Positions 13,997-25,415 are shown, counted from the first letter of the stretch. The stretch is 64,000 nucleotides of DNA from Chrysomallon squamiferum (GCA_012295275.1 CM022670.1:16047698-16111697), one strand, 5' to 3'. Notes: generated by a model not told the origin, from the letters alone. Numbers and translations are program-made.

Positions 13997-16900
13997 GTGA
14001 TATTTATAACTGAGGTTTATGTGTGATGTTAACAAATGCTGTGATATTTATAACTGAGGTTTATGTGTGATAACTAATGTAGTGATATTTATAACTGAGG
14101 TATATGTGTGATAACAAATGTAGTGATATTTATAACTGAAGTATGTCTGATAACAAATGTAGTGATATTTATAACTGAGGTTTATGTGTGATAACAAATG
14201 TAGTGATATTTATAACTGAGATATATGTGTGATAACAAATGTAGTGATATTTATAACTGAAGTATGTGTGATAACAAATGTAGTGATATTTATAACTGAG
14301 GTATATGTGATGTTAACAAATGTAGTGATATTTATAACTGAGGTATATGTGTGATAACAAATGTAGTGATATTTATAACTGAGATATATGTGTGATAACA
14401 AATGTAGTGATATTTATAACTGAGGTATATGTGTGATAACAAATGTAGTGATATTTATAACTGAGATATATGTGTGATAACAAATGTAGTGATATTTATA
14501 ACTGAGGTATGTGTGATGTTAACAAATGTAGTGATATTTATAACTGAAGTATGTGTGATGTTAACAAATGCTGTGATATTTATAACTGAAGTATGTGTGA
14601 TGTTAACAAATGCTGTGATATTTATAACTGAAGTATATGTGATGTTAACAAATGTAGTGATATTTATAACTGAAGTATATGTGTGATAACAAATGTAGTG
14701 ATATTTATAACTGAGGTATATGTGTTATAACAAATGTAGTGATATTTATAACTGAGATATATGTGTGATAACAAATGTAGTGATATTTATAACTGAGGTA
14801 TGTGTGATGTTAACAAATGTAGTGATATTTATAACTGAGGTATATGTGATAACAAATGTAGTGATATTTATAACTGAGGTATATGTGTGATAACAAATGT
14901 AGTGATATTTATAACTGAGGTATATGTGTGATAACAAATGTAGTGATATTTATAACTGAAGTATATGTGATGTTAACAAATGTAGTGATATTTATAACTG
15001 AGATATATGTGTGATAACAAATGTAGTGATATTTATAACTGAGGTTTATGTGTGTTAACTAATGTAGTGATATTTATAACTGAGGTATGTGTGATGTTAA
15101 CAAATGTTGTAATATCTATAACTTCATTCGATGCCAAATATTTTGATAATTAATAATAAAAACACTTTTTTTATCCTATTTCATTTTTTTTAATAATCCA
15201 ATCATTGTTTAAAAGTTAATCTTATCCATTTTTGTGAGAAAAAAAAAAAAAAAAAACCCTTTATTTATTTACATACATACATTTTTGGGGGGGCTTTAAT
15301 GTTTTTAATAATCAGCTGTCATTTTTTATTTTTCCAATCATAAATCAAGAAGAAAACATTTTCGTCCAAGCTATTAATAAAATAATAAAAAGTTGAATAT
15401 TTCACCAAACAAATCTACATCTGCTCTGATTTATAACTGTGATTGCACACTGCAGGTAGATCTGTGCAGTGTTTAAAGGCTATCCCCTGAAGTAGTGTGA
15501 GTGATATTGTTTGTGACAGTAGTTGAAAGCTACACAGATTAAGGCAGTTTATCTGCCAGTGAGATGGAACCCCATGATGCACCTGTCTTCGTCTGTAGTC
15601 TGGTGTATATACAAACTGTGTCTCACACCAGACTGTTTTAGAAAGAAAAAAAAAAAACCTCTGTTTTGTTTCTTAAGTCTTCTTTTTATTTATTTTTTTT
15701 TTTTCTGTTCTTCTTCTTTTTTAAAAGGAATTTGTTTTATTTATATGTTTTTTTTTTTTTTGTTATTTCTTTCTTTAATAATTTATTTGGTTATTTTATT
15801 TATATATTTTTACTTGCATTTTTTTTTTTTTTTTTTTTTTAATAATTTATTTGGTTATTTTATTTATATATTCTTGGTTGTATTATTTCTTTCTTTAATA
15901 ATTTATTTGGCTGTTTAGTTTTGGCAGGGTAAATTTATTGTTTTTATATTTTCTTGTATTTTTAAATACTTACTTATAACTTTTAATTGTGTGTGTGTGT
16001 GTTTGTGTGTTTATTTTTGAACAAAACATTTTTTGACTGATATACAGTATTGGTTAAAATTTCAAAAATTGGTATATTCTATTTATCAACATCCTTATAA
16101 AATTTTATCTTTAAATATTCTGAGATCTGATTTTCTTAAAAGTAATTTAACTTCTTTTTCATCCATGATTCCAGTTTGTCTTTCCAATCATGAAAATGAC
16201 ATTTTTTTACATCATTTCTATTTCTTTGCACTTTTGTATTGTGATATGTTAATAAAAATTGCTTCAACAACAAAATAAAATTCAGAAAGATAAAACTTGC
16301 ATCAATCTTGTCATTTTGACATTCAGCTAAAATGGTATTTAAAATGTCACAATCAAATAAAACATAATTTATGATAATTCTTTCTTTTTTTTTTTTTAAA
16401 AAAGGACAAGTAATAATATGAAAGATTAATGTACAGGAAGTGACTTAATGAAAGAGATACTATCAAGAAAACAACTAATCATGGTTTAAATTTTTTTTAA
16501 AAGGTTCAACATCCTGTGATTTAAATTTATGATAACAGTGCAAAATCATTAACAAAATAGAAATGTTCATCTCAACAAAAGAGTGAATGAGAGAGTTATT
16601 GGCCCTGACGCAAATGATCGCAAGATTAATATGAACGGTTGACTGAAGGGCAGCATATTTTTCATTACCATTTTTTCCAAGGGATCAGTTTATTAATGTC
16701 AGACTTTTTATCAGCCTCATTATTACTCTGCAGTTTTGAGTTATGGAATGTTTTGTTGCATGAGAAACACACATTTGTCATTAATATGTTACTGCAAATT
16801 GTGTGACTGTTAATGACACACAATGTAAATGAAGATGGGTGACCAAAATCTGAATCGTTTACTGTCAGTAATCTGCGTATTTCATTACAGACACCCAAAC

Positions 16901-17054
16901 ACTGGCCTTTGTTTAATTTCTCGGAATTCTCGTTTGTAGTAATTAATTGAAAGGAAATTGCTAAATGAGTTAGTGGATTAAAGAACTGTACTGACAGACA
17001 CTTGAAGAGAAAAACTTTATTATTGTTGTTTTGTTCTTTACCATGTTGTTGTTA

Positions 17055-17085
<31 letters not shown>

Positions 17086-19314
17086 GTTATTTTCATTATT
17101 ATTATATTTCAGTTATATTATTCTTTATATGTATTGTTATACATCAGCTATAAATAATAAGAATGTCACTAAATAGTTTTCTTATTCTCTGTAGGCCTAA
17201 CAGTAGAAAGAAATTACTCAAAATTTTAATAATAAAAAAAATTGCCCAAAGTAAAGAAACCTGAAAAACTTAAATATTACAGTTCCAAGAGACTCAGTCA
17301 GTGTGGATTTTTTACAGTTCTTACTTTGTCACTGCAGAAAATCAGGATTTGTTTCTGTACACATTTTGCTAATGTGCAGCAACTTAAAAGCAAAATTACT
17401 GAGAAACAAAAATGTTACTAGTGCCTAATGCCTCAGTCACTGTAGAATTTTTATAATTCCTGTTTTGTCAGTGCAGAAAATCATATTTTGTTATAAACCT
17501 ATTTTCTGTATTATATATTTGATATCTAGTTCTTATTAACTTACAGCATTTTAAAAAAAAAATGTAATAGTAAATTACTAAATTTTATTTCACGTTTCTG
17601 AAGGTTAGACTATGTTTAATGTAATTTTTAGTTTTTGTTTCAGTGGGAACAAAAGGCAGTGAAGACAAACTGATGTTCATTCTCATCCCAGGCATCACTG
17701 TTCCCCTGGCTCTCACTGCTGCTGCTGGCTCTTGTGTGTTTCTGTCAGTCGCGCAACAAGCGCAACGGAGTGAAAGGAAAGTCAGGAAACAGACAAGGAG
17801 GCCAACCAGTTGAAATGAGTCCTCTCAATCCAAAACCAAACTCACGGGCGCGAGAGTTTGCCATGTCGAACATCAGATTTCTCCAAGAGCTGGGTGAGGG
17901 AGCATTTGGGAAGGTGTACAAAGGTGAACTGATTGGGCTGTATGCGGAGAACTCGGTCACCAAGGTTGCTATAAAGACTCTGAAGGAAAACGCTCAGCCC
18001 AAGATCCAGAACGACTTCCGACGTGAGGTTGACATGATGTCAGAGCTGAGACATCCGAACATCGTGTGTTTGTTAGGCGTGTGTATGAAGCAGGATCCTA
18101 TGTGTATGTTGTTTGAGTACATGACTCACGGTGACTTGCACGAGTATCTGCTGGTGCATTCACCGCATTCTGACATAACTGGCAAAGATGACGAGGGAGG
18201 AGGTAAAATATTAGAGTATCCAGAGATGCTGCTCATTTCACAGCAGATTGCTGCTGGTATGGAGTATCTCGCCAGCCACCATTTTGTTCACCGTGATCTT
18301 GCTGCCCGCAATGTTCTGGTTGGAGACAACCTGACAGTGAAGATATCTGACTTTGGTCTTTCTCGCGATGTCTACTCGTCTGATTACTACAGAGTCCAGA
18401 GCAAGTCCTTGCTGCCAGTCCGGTGGATGCCTCCTGAATCCATCATGTATGGAAAGTTCACAACAGACAGTGACGTCTGGGCCTTTGGTGTGGTGCTGTG
18501 GGAGATATTCAGTTATGGTCTACAGCCCTATTTTGGTTACTCCAATCAAGAAGTAATTGAGATGATTCGGTCCCGACAGATTTTAGCTTGTCCAGAAGAG
18601 TGTCCTGCCCGAATCTACGGCTTGATGGTCGAATGCTGGCACGAGACGCCGTCACGACGTCCATCTTTCCGAGAGATAAACTCGCGTCTACGAGTGTGGA
18701 AAGGTGAGATGATGTCGGGTCAGAATCATCACTGGAGCATCTCACAGAGCCAGTCTGCGCATTCAAGCAGCACACACCAAAGTGCCCAGAGCCAGCCCAG
18801 CCACCACAGCAGCACGGGCCCCAGCAACACCACAGCAGTCACTGGCCTCACTGGTAGCAGCAACACATCTGATCCCCTCCAGTCGTATCCACCTCCAACA
18901 CAGCCGATGCCAAACTACACCATGGCTAGCCATGGTTACTCAACCAACCAACAGCCGCCAGTCGTTCCCATGCCGATCCTGGGAATACAGAGACAGCACG
19001 GGCTGATGGCACCACCACCCTACAATAATCACAACAGCCATTTAAACGGTCCATCCAAAAATTCACCTGCAGGGTCGGTAGCCAGTTCGAAATCATCAAA
19101 CAGTGCCACATCTCAGAGTTCTTCTGGCATTGGGCCGCTGCCTGTCATTAAGAATGTGCCAGGGAATCACCACGTGCCTCAGACCCAGCAGAGTCACCAG
19201 TACAATGTGAACAGTAATAGCAATGGTATGCCTACAGTGGCAGAGTGCAATCGTTTCAATAACTTTATGTCACAAAATGCTTACATTCCTGAACCGAGGA
19301 CTTCAGAAATCTGA
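4418..19314 (+). CDS. Ror: ROR-family receptor tyrosine kinase, 3' nine exons (partial)
   Basis: Single-pass receptor of the ROR family, whose known ligands are Wnt5-type proteins. Nine exons read here: 4418-4524, 4698-4788, 7415-7453, 9551-9684, 10445-10654, 12344-12436, 12955-13092, 13718-13819, 17644-19314. Domains in order: C-terminal half of an Ig domain, acidic linker, ten-cysteine frizzled-like CRD, six-cysteine kringle, transmembrane helix, tyrosine kinase ([21 protein letters not shown], YxxxYY), then a Ser/Thr/Gln- and Pro-rich tail. The Ig-CRD-kringle order is diagnostic of ROR; some invertebrate MuSK proteins also carry a kringle, but the long Ser/Pro tail fits ROR better. Exon phases agree throughout except for one extra base in the last exon, which separates the ectodomain frame from the kinase frame. 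Signal peptide and first Ig exon are upstream of the window. About 860 residues are visible if the frame is restored. Confidence 0.93.
4698..4788 (+). CDS. Ror: ROR exon: acidic linker between Ig and CRD
   Basis: Acceptor gttttag; encodes [11 protein letters not shown] and then an acidic stretch ending near ETDING. The only end that keeps phase with the following exons is GG followed by GCAAGT, a GC-AG type donor. The nearest GT, four bases further on, gives a poor donor and the wrong phase. This linker has no known fold and is variable among ROR proteins. Confidence 0.8.
4789..7414 (+). other. ROR intron with imperfect direct duplication
   Basis: Intron beginning with the GC donor. At about 5165-5340 a segment with the motif accatgaagggggtat recurs imperfectly as accaggaagggggcct, suggesting an old tandem duplication of roughly 95 bp. 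The rest is poly-T tracts and a TA run at 7173-7192. No gene seen. Confidence 0.5.
7415..7453 (+). CDS. Ror: ROR 39-nt micro-exon: linker
   Basis: Thirteen-codon exon after tttattacag-type acceptor, before GTAAGT. Encodes [12 protein letters not shown] and joins phase 2 to phase 2, so it could be skipped without breaking frame. It extends the acidic linker before the cysteine-rich domain. Assignment rests on phase agreement with the flanking exons. Confidence 0.72.
7454..9550 (+). repeat. ROR intron with CT microsatellites and two minisatellites
   Basis: Contains (CT)n at about 7505-7553 and 8931-8967, a three-copy repeat of about 65 bp at 7919-8090 (each copy with a variant of aatggtgcctt followed by aacattt), and at about 9190-9540 a degenerate array built on actatttctgtgtatgtaat plus (att)n, about nine copies of 30-45 bp, ending just before the CRD exon. 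Confidence 0.65.
9551..9684 (+). CDS. Ror: ROR exon: start of frizzled-like CRD
   Basis: Acceptor tttcacag, donor GTAATT, phase 2 to 1. Encodes [17 protein letters not shown], with the first two CRD cysteines, aligning with the vertebrate ROR segment that begins GFCQPYRG, followed by a basic stretch QSRREER. Confidence 0.92.
9685..12343 (+). other. ROR introns flanking the CRD core exon
   Basis: Excludes the exon at 10445-10654. Poly-T tracts at about 10010-10033 and 10411-10440, poly-A at 10170-10189 and 11608-11640, and a short repeat of ttatactgt/gtattcagttatta-type motifs at 10680-10860. Nothing gene-like seen. Confidence 0.5.
10445..10654 (+). CDS. Ror: ROR exon: core of frizzled-like CRD
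   Basis: Preceded by a long poly-T tract and gcag acceptor; donor GTCAGT. Encodes [26 protein letters not shown] and [13 protein letters not shown], six CRD cysteines in ROR spacing. This is the Wnt-binding module of the family. Confidence 0.95.
12344..12436 (+). CDS. Ror: ROR exon: end of CRD
   Basis: Acceptor tttctacag, donor GTGAGC. Encodes [10 protein letters not shown] and NCIRIGIP, the ninth and tenth CRD cysteines; the latter matches the vertebrate [12 protein letters not shown] motif before the kringle. Confidence 0.93.
12955..13092 (+). CDS. Ror: ROR exon: first half of kringle
   Basis: Acceptor gttacag, donor GTGAGT. Encodes [19 protein letters not shown] and KYPEL, with kringle cysteines 1-2 and the typical CQxW motif. 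The 3' end and donor of this exon are copied several times in the intron immediately downstream. Confidence 0.95.
13082..13345 (+). repeat. Minisatellite that copies the kringle-exon splice donor
   Basis: Begins at the real exon end (ctgaactca followed by gtgagtacaagttctgg). Copies follow near 13146 (aagtaagtacaagttctag), 13184 (actgaactaagtaagtac), and then about three regular 46-bp units with ctgaataagtacaagttct. A further degenerate copy, tctaaatatcctgaaataag, lies near 13498. Each early copy retains a GTAAGT or similar donor-like sequence. Confidence 0.8.
13718..13819 (+). CDS. Ror: ROR exon: second half of kringle
   Basis: Acceptor tttttgcag, donor GTAAGT. Encodes [14 protein letters not shown] and LCDVPKC, kringle cysteines 3-6, closing the domain. 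Phase 1 at both ends. Confidence 0.95.
13963..13994 (+). repeat. (GA)n microsatellite
   Basis: Uninterrupted GA run directly in front of the 40-bp minisatellite in the ROR intron after the kringle. Confidence 0.95.
13997..15120 (+). repeat. Large ~40-bp minisatellite, about 27 copies
   Basis: Tandem units built on gtgatatttataactga, then aggtatatgtgtgataac or aagtatgtgtgatgttaac, then aaatgta. I counted 27 near-perfect copies plus a decayed last one. Two main unit types alternate irregularly (gtgtgataac versus gtgatgttaac). Because unit length is often a multiple of three, long open frames appear on both strands; these are repeat artefacts. Located in the intron between kringle and transmembrane/kinase exons. 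Confidence 0.95.
15121..17643 (+). other. Remaining ROR intron before the kinase exon
   Basis: Holds poly-A near 15240, a T-rich region at 15680-15910 with a three-fold repeat of ctttaataatttatttgg, a (tta)n run near 17055-17085, and otherwise low-complexity AT-rich sequence. No gene seen. Confidence 0.5.
17644..19314 (+). CDS. Ror: ROR terminal exon: transmembrane, tyrosine kinase, Ser/Pro tail
   Basis: After a tttgtttcag acceptor the ectodomain frame reads [20 protein letters not shown], the start of the membrane helix, then runs to a stop at 17811-17813. The kinase frame ([10 protein letters not shown], then kinase, stop at 19312-19314) is shifted by one base; the shift must fall at about 17715-17735 in a gctgctgctgg stretch. 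Kinase landmarks: GEGAFG 17893-17910, VAIK lysine 17974-17976, HRD 18289-18297, DFG 18349-18357, activation tyrosines at 18373, 18385 and 18388. All canonical catalytic residues are present, unlike vertebrate ROR1. The tail is rich in Ser, Gln and Pro, has a PPPY motif, and ends TSEI, a possible class I PDZ ligand. Confidence 0.93.
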
Positions 19315-22300
19315 GCTGTTGACATAGCAAAAAAAAAAAAAAAATTAAATAACAAAGAAATCAAATGTTGCCATACTTATAACAAGTGGGGAAAACTGTG
19401 AGACTGATTGCAGAACAAAAATCATTAAATGCATGTCCTTCTGTTAATATCCATGTTCATATTTCTGTATTGCCTTCTAAAACAATGTGGTGAATCTGAT
19501 ATCTGCCAAAATATATATATGTAGACAGCTTATTATGAAACATGTTGACAACTGGCTGCTTGTCAAGTAGTAGACTAAATCACTGTGATCACTGACTTGT
19601 TCAAGCCAGTAAGGACTTCTTGTTACTGTTTTGTTGACACTGATTAAAATACAGTTGTGTATTATTACGCTTTTATAAGCAAAGGTGTATTAAAGTTATC
19701 AGAAACATCTCATGTATGTTAGTGGCTGTGAACAGTACAAATGAAGGAGGAATGTACTCAAGAAAGATCTGTCATGGAGTTCATTTTTATGTAAACATGC
19801 ACACAAAAACAAAACAAGAACAAGTAACTATGAGAAACCCCCAGTGAATTAAAGATGATGTGTGCAAAAACTGGTTTTTGCAGAACTAAAATATATAAAA
19901 ACTGATATACAAACTTTATACTTGTGTTATTAACTTGGTATCATTACAGACGCTTGCTGCACTAGTGATTGAAGACTTTGCCAAAATTACCTTTTTATTT
20001 CTTTAATTCATTCTTGATCTTTATAAAATGAGGGGGGGGGAATCATGAAATTATTATTATTATTGTGGACAGCTTTATCTTTCTTTTATTTTATTTTTTA
20101 AAATTTGTTTAATGTTTCTGTTCTGTCATATTAAGGTGAAGAAATGACAGAGAATGAAGTAGGTATTGAATTATAGAGATACTCTGGAACTGTTTGATGT
20201 AGTTATGGTATGTGTGGCATTTATTTAAAGTGATATGTTACAACACTGTAGTGCTTGCAATGTGATACCGTTATGAACATGATGCTAAGTAAACAGTATC
20301 AGTATTTGAGAATATATTACTATTTACACAGGTCAGCAGCCTTCGACAGGCTTTTGTATTATTACTGAAAAATCATTTTGTTTAAAATATTTAGTATTAT
20401 TACAGTTCTGTTGTAACCATTTAAAGAACTTGTCATTATTCCTGTTAGGTCACATGACAGAGTACCATGACTACCAGTTAGTGCCTGTATATATAAATTA
20501 ATCTCAAATGTTAATAAGAAAATTAGAAAACTGTTTCAACAACAGTAACAAATAAATAAAAACATATGAATAATTGTATTGAATTATTAAGTTACACTAA
20601 AATATAAAATAATCAATTTATAAAAATTAAATAATGTATTGGATATCTCAAAATGTTTATCAAATCCATTTAAAAATGATTAAAGAAAAAAAATCTTTTT
20701 CAGACAGTTTACTTAAGCTTGTGATAAAAATGTGCAAAGTTGTCGTAAGTTTATAAATATAACTGTTATGTTAAAATCTGTACATTAAAGATGAAAGTTT
20801 TGTTATTTGTATAATATCTTCAATGTTTAGAGTCATTAGTCACGTCACAGTACAATTTATTATCTAATGAAAAGACTAAATAAATACAATATATATTTAA
20901 GAAATTTTTAAACAGGCATCATTTTGAATTTTTCTACTGAACACGTTTTTATCTTAAAAAGTTTTTAACAAAAAGAAAATGTCTGTTTAACAAATCACAC
21001 TGAAATGAGAAGTTTACAGTTGGTTCAAGGGTAGTAATATCTGTATTGATGTACTGTTAAGAAGCTGCCACACTGTATTGTTGAATTGTGATAAAAAAAA
21101 ACAGAAAACTGTTGTCTGCATTATGCACTGTGTTGTGTCTTTATATTTGTTGTCTATTTATTCTTATTCAAGTTAAACTTGAGTGCCTCGGAGCATAATA
21201 CATGCATTTTGTAGCCATGCTCCTTAGTGTTTTACACTTGTGTATTGCTTACATTTTTGTTCTGTTTAAGATTTGAAAAAATATATATATACATAAAAAA
21301 TGTACAATAATAGATTTTAGATGTTTTTCGTTTCATCATATTATACATGACAATCATTCAGACGTTATTAAATCATTCTTTTTTTCATCAAGTTTTCAGT
21401 TTTTACAAAAATCACTAGCTAATAGTTCAGTGACATTCATGTTTAAAATCTCTCAGAAACTAAAGTAGATCTAGTTATTAACAATGTAACTTCCTATTTT
21501 GTTATGATCTGTATGCACACAAATGTTATAATGGGTACAAACTGAGGTAATTATAAAAAAATATATATTTAAAATCTGTACATCAAATTTTACAATAAAC
21601 AAGAACATTTAAAAATCTAAATATATTTGGCACATCTCATAACACTAAGATTTACATTAATAATCTTGACAAAATGAACAAAAGATTTTCAATTTGATTA
21701 TTTATCTGTTTTTGTTATAAACAGACATTTTTAACATGTTTAATAATTTCATCTGACATGCAAACACACACACATATTAAAGGGAATATTTATTATTAGT
21801 GAAACACATGGTAATATAAGAAGATTTACATTTACTAATTAAGTGCCAAAAGAGAAATAAACACATAAGACTGAGTTAATAGCTTATTTTATAATTGGCC
21901 TAATTTGAAAGATAATGTGCTTTGTTTTACTGAAAATGTCAATATCAGTAAATATCATTATTTCATGTATATAGTTTAATAATGTGGCTATCTTTATCAT
22001 TGAATGTTAATTATCTTCATGTGTACAATAAAAAAAATAATAATAATAAAATAATAAAATAATATTTTGTATGGTATATTATTATTATTTATTAAACTGA
22101 GATTATTATAGAAATCAGTTTTAATTTGATATATTTTGAAATCAACAAACCAATGGCATATTGCATTTGTGCCTTTTTTCTTTTTTTCTTTTTCTTTCTT
22201 CTTTTTTTTTACATGTTGATAATTTGTTGATTTGTAAGTAGATGAAAAAGTGCCTATGTCAACATTAACATTTGAGTCTTATTTATTTTATTTTTTCATT

Positions 22301-24240
22301 TATTTTTCTTTCTTTTTCTCTGTCTGTCTCTCTCTCTCTTTTCTTTTCTTTATTTTAAGTCAATAATACATTACTTTCTCTTTTTAAAATGTAAATCAGA
22401 AACCTGTTGTTTTTAATAAAAATGCAAATGCAGGAATAATGACACTGGTTTAGATAAGAGGGATTGATATACAAAGTGAAATGAAATACACTAATATTTA
22501 AGCCAGTTTACAAGTTTAGATACAGGAACTATGAGTTTACACTGAATTATATTAGTTAACAAAATTTAAAATTAAAATCTTATTTCTGTATTTCTGTGAA
22601 AAATGTAAAAAATATACATTAATATTTTTTTTTTTTTTATATATATATATAAATTACACAAATGTGTATCCTTTATCATCTAAACAACAAAGGTGTATAT
22701 ACATAAATATTTAATTTTCTTGTAAATTATTTTTAATTTTTTTTAGAAAAACCATATAACAAAGATTGATTAATTTAGCAAGTTGACATGTCTTATTTTT
22801 TTTTTTTAAATATGTAAATAGTAAATTATTTGTTAATTAACACTATGCATCATCTCACTGTGATTAATAAATTAGTTTCAAACCAGTCTTTAATTTCCTC
22901 TGAATAAAAAAAAATTAAAAATTTTTTTTTTTTTTTTTTTAAATTAAATTAATATTTATTTTACTGCAAATTAATATAACTTAAATTCAACTGTTTTACT
23001 CTTTTTATATTATTTATTTATTTACTTGTTTAAAATTAAACATACAATGGAAAATGACAAAATTAAAATAAAATGATTTTTTACAGTATTTATAAAAACA
23101 ACACTTATAATTCTTTTCAGTAAGATGTACTTATAATAACATTAAAAAAGACAAGATTTAATATTTTTATAAATTATCAAATACCTAACTGGTGATATAA
23201 TTTGAAAATATTATTTAAGTACATTCCATGTTAAAGAATCAAATATAATGATTTAAGAAAAAAAAAAAAAAAAAACATCTTTATTACATTTTTTAATTTA
23301 TGAATTTATATTTTGAACAAAATATCTATACCTTTTTGCTGTAACTACTTCTTTTATTTTTTATTATTATTATTTTTTTTAATAATAATCTAGTAATACA
23401 GAGAATCTTTTCATTATTTATTTGAATTTATTCATTTTAAATCTGCATCTAAAATATCTCACATTCTGTAGTCTTGAAATAACCAGAAAGAAAATATTTC
23501 AGAGATTACCAAAATTACATTAAGATATTTTAAAATTTGTGCATGCAGAAAGTTCAGAAATTGTTCATATTACTCGAAACAAATCATGAAATCTTCGATG
23601 ATGTTGGATTTATCTGTTGGTTTAGGAATGTCAGGAGTATAAAATCAGATGAAATATAAACAGTATTGTATTTAAATATGTACATGTATGTAAATAATAA
23701 AATTTACTTTTCAATAACTGAAAATCACTGATATATATATATATATAAAACTTATAAACTTTACTTAATTTCTTTAAGTCATTTTTAAAATCCTTTTATT
23801 ATTTTTTTTCTTGTAATAAAAGAAATCATTGTAACATAATCAGAAAACATAACTGGAAACTAAAACCTACAATTCCTTTGTTAAATTAATTATACAGCAT
23901 GTTTATTCAATTTTAATTTTTGTTGAAGAAAAACCAATTTATTTTCATTAAACTTGAACATTTAAGCCTTTTTTTTTTTTAAATTTTTGGATGCATTTTG
24001 CTTCTTTCTTGCTCTCATACAGGACAAAGTAGTGTATAAATTTTGTGAGGAATGATCCCACTAGTTGTATTTGTAAAATAAGTTTGTACAGTACTGGTGC
24101 TATATCTTGTTATTGCTTTGTCGACATATACGTCTGTGAACTGCATGTAAAGTATGATATTTATGTATCGCAGTCTATCAGAGCAAACTGTGGCATTGAA
24201 TACCTTGCTGATATTGTCAATAAAAACATGGAAAACACTT
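19315..24240 (+). other. ROR 3' untranslated region (about 4.9 kb)
   Basis: No coding potential between the ROR stop and about 24240. The sequence is AT-rich with short homopolymers. The segment 24030-24220 is less repetitive and ends with AATAAA at 24219-24224, the best candidate cleavage signal; earlier AATAAA-like signals exist, for example near 22028, and may give shorter isoforms. The extent is inferred from sequence only. Confidence 0.5.
24219..24224 (+). terminator. Candidate ROR polyadenylation signal
   Basis: AATAAA at the end of a comparatively complex segment, just before the convergent gap with MSH5. Other signals upstream could also be used. Confidence 0.4.
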
Positions 24241-25415
24241 TCTCAAGATTTATTTATCTGTTCATTCTTGCAGACTCGTAACAGTTTGCTTTATTCTTCA
24301 GTTTAAGAAAATAAGTTTTGTTTATTTCTCAAAGATTTGTTTATTTATTTATTCTTGCAGACTCATAAAAGTACATTATATTCTTCCATGTAAGATACTT
24401 TCTTATTTTGTATGACTTGATAGTTCTTTCAGTATTTAGATTTTATCTAAGGTAAAAATTCTTGTTTTTTATTATTACTTTATATTATTTATTTAAAAAA
24501 GAAAAGAAAATCATTTTCTAGCTTCTGCTTGATAGCCTGCAAGTTTTAGAAAACAGTTGTATGTTTGGTATTTTAATTAAAATATTCCGTTTTAAATTTA
24601 CATTTTAAAATATCTTATTTGCTATAAATATATAAATTTGTTTTAGTGTCAGTGTACAAACAGTTTATATTATAACAAGAACTGAGATTGATGTTGAGAA
24701 CAACAGTCAAAAGTAATTTAGTTTTATTTAACAGTGTATATTTTAAAATGTTCTCATAAAAGAATAACATGTTGAAAATCATGAAAACGAAATGAAAAAC
24801 AAAAAAGCAGAAGAAAACAACAGTAATTTAGTTTTAGTTTTAAATTTTCCTGAAAGAGTTTAGTCAATAAATAATTAACAATTCACTAACAACAACACTG
24901 AATGATATACATCAAGTTTACTATAGAGCAAATCTATTTTTAAAGAAAAGAGCAGATATTAGGTAATTAAAATAAAAAAGTGGACATTTTTGTAAAAGTA
25001 AATAATAATACAAACAATAATAAAAAATCAATGTTAATAACATGAACAACAATTATAACAAACACAGTAGTTAATAATTAATTGGGTTTTTTTAAATTTA
25101 AACAACATGAAATAATGATATTTATAATACTGTAGAAAAAGATTAATTTATTTAAACCAAAAAAAATGTATAAGACAATATCTTCATACTTGACTAAAAC
25201 TACTGTCTTTGTCTCATTTTGGTGTTCTAACAGAAAAAAGCAAAAACAATTTATACCATTTAGCAATCATTAAAACTTTTATCTTTATAACTGAAAAAAA
25301 ACAAACAACAGTTAACAATAATTTAAATAATCTAATTGCACAAAGAAATGAAATTATAAAAACATATTAATTGGTAAATTTTAAATTAAGTACTAAAAAG
25401 CAGCAAATTTTGAAA
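24241..25415. other. Convergent ROR / MSH5 intergenic gap
   Basis: Begins with an imperfect direct duplication of about 90 bp (attcttgcagactc occurs near 24264 and 24350). AT-rich otherwise. On the minus strand AATAAA at 25147-25152 is a candidate MSH5 polyadenylation signal. No ORF of interest. Confidence 0.5.
25147..25152 (-). terminator. Candidate MSH5 polyadenylation signal
   Basis: AATAAA on the minus strand about 265 bases beyond the MSH5 stop. Chosen by position only; AT-rich sequence makes chance matches likely. Confidence 0.3.

Noticed and set aside
13997-15120. Regular short repeats resembling a CRISPR array, with long open frames on both strands
   Set aside because: Units are contiguous with no unique spacers and lie in an animal intron; the open frames come from repeat length divisible by three.
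15523-15918. 131-codon open frame
   Set aside because: Almost entirely Phe/Leu/Ile/Tyr from poly-T and a ctttaataatttatttgg repeat.
18353-19111. Several open frames inside the ROR kinase exon in other frames and on the minus strand
   Set aside because: Shadows of the kinase coding frame; only the kinase frame shows family motifs.
17734-19314. A separate cytoplasmic kinase gene starting at 17734
   Set aside because: That frame has no ATG in a sensible place, and the upstream 90 bases of the same exon encode the expected ROR juxtamembrane segment in the neighbouring frame; a single-base shift explains it better.
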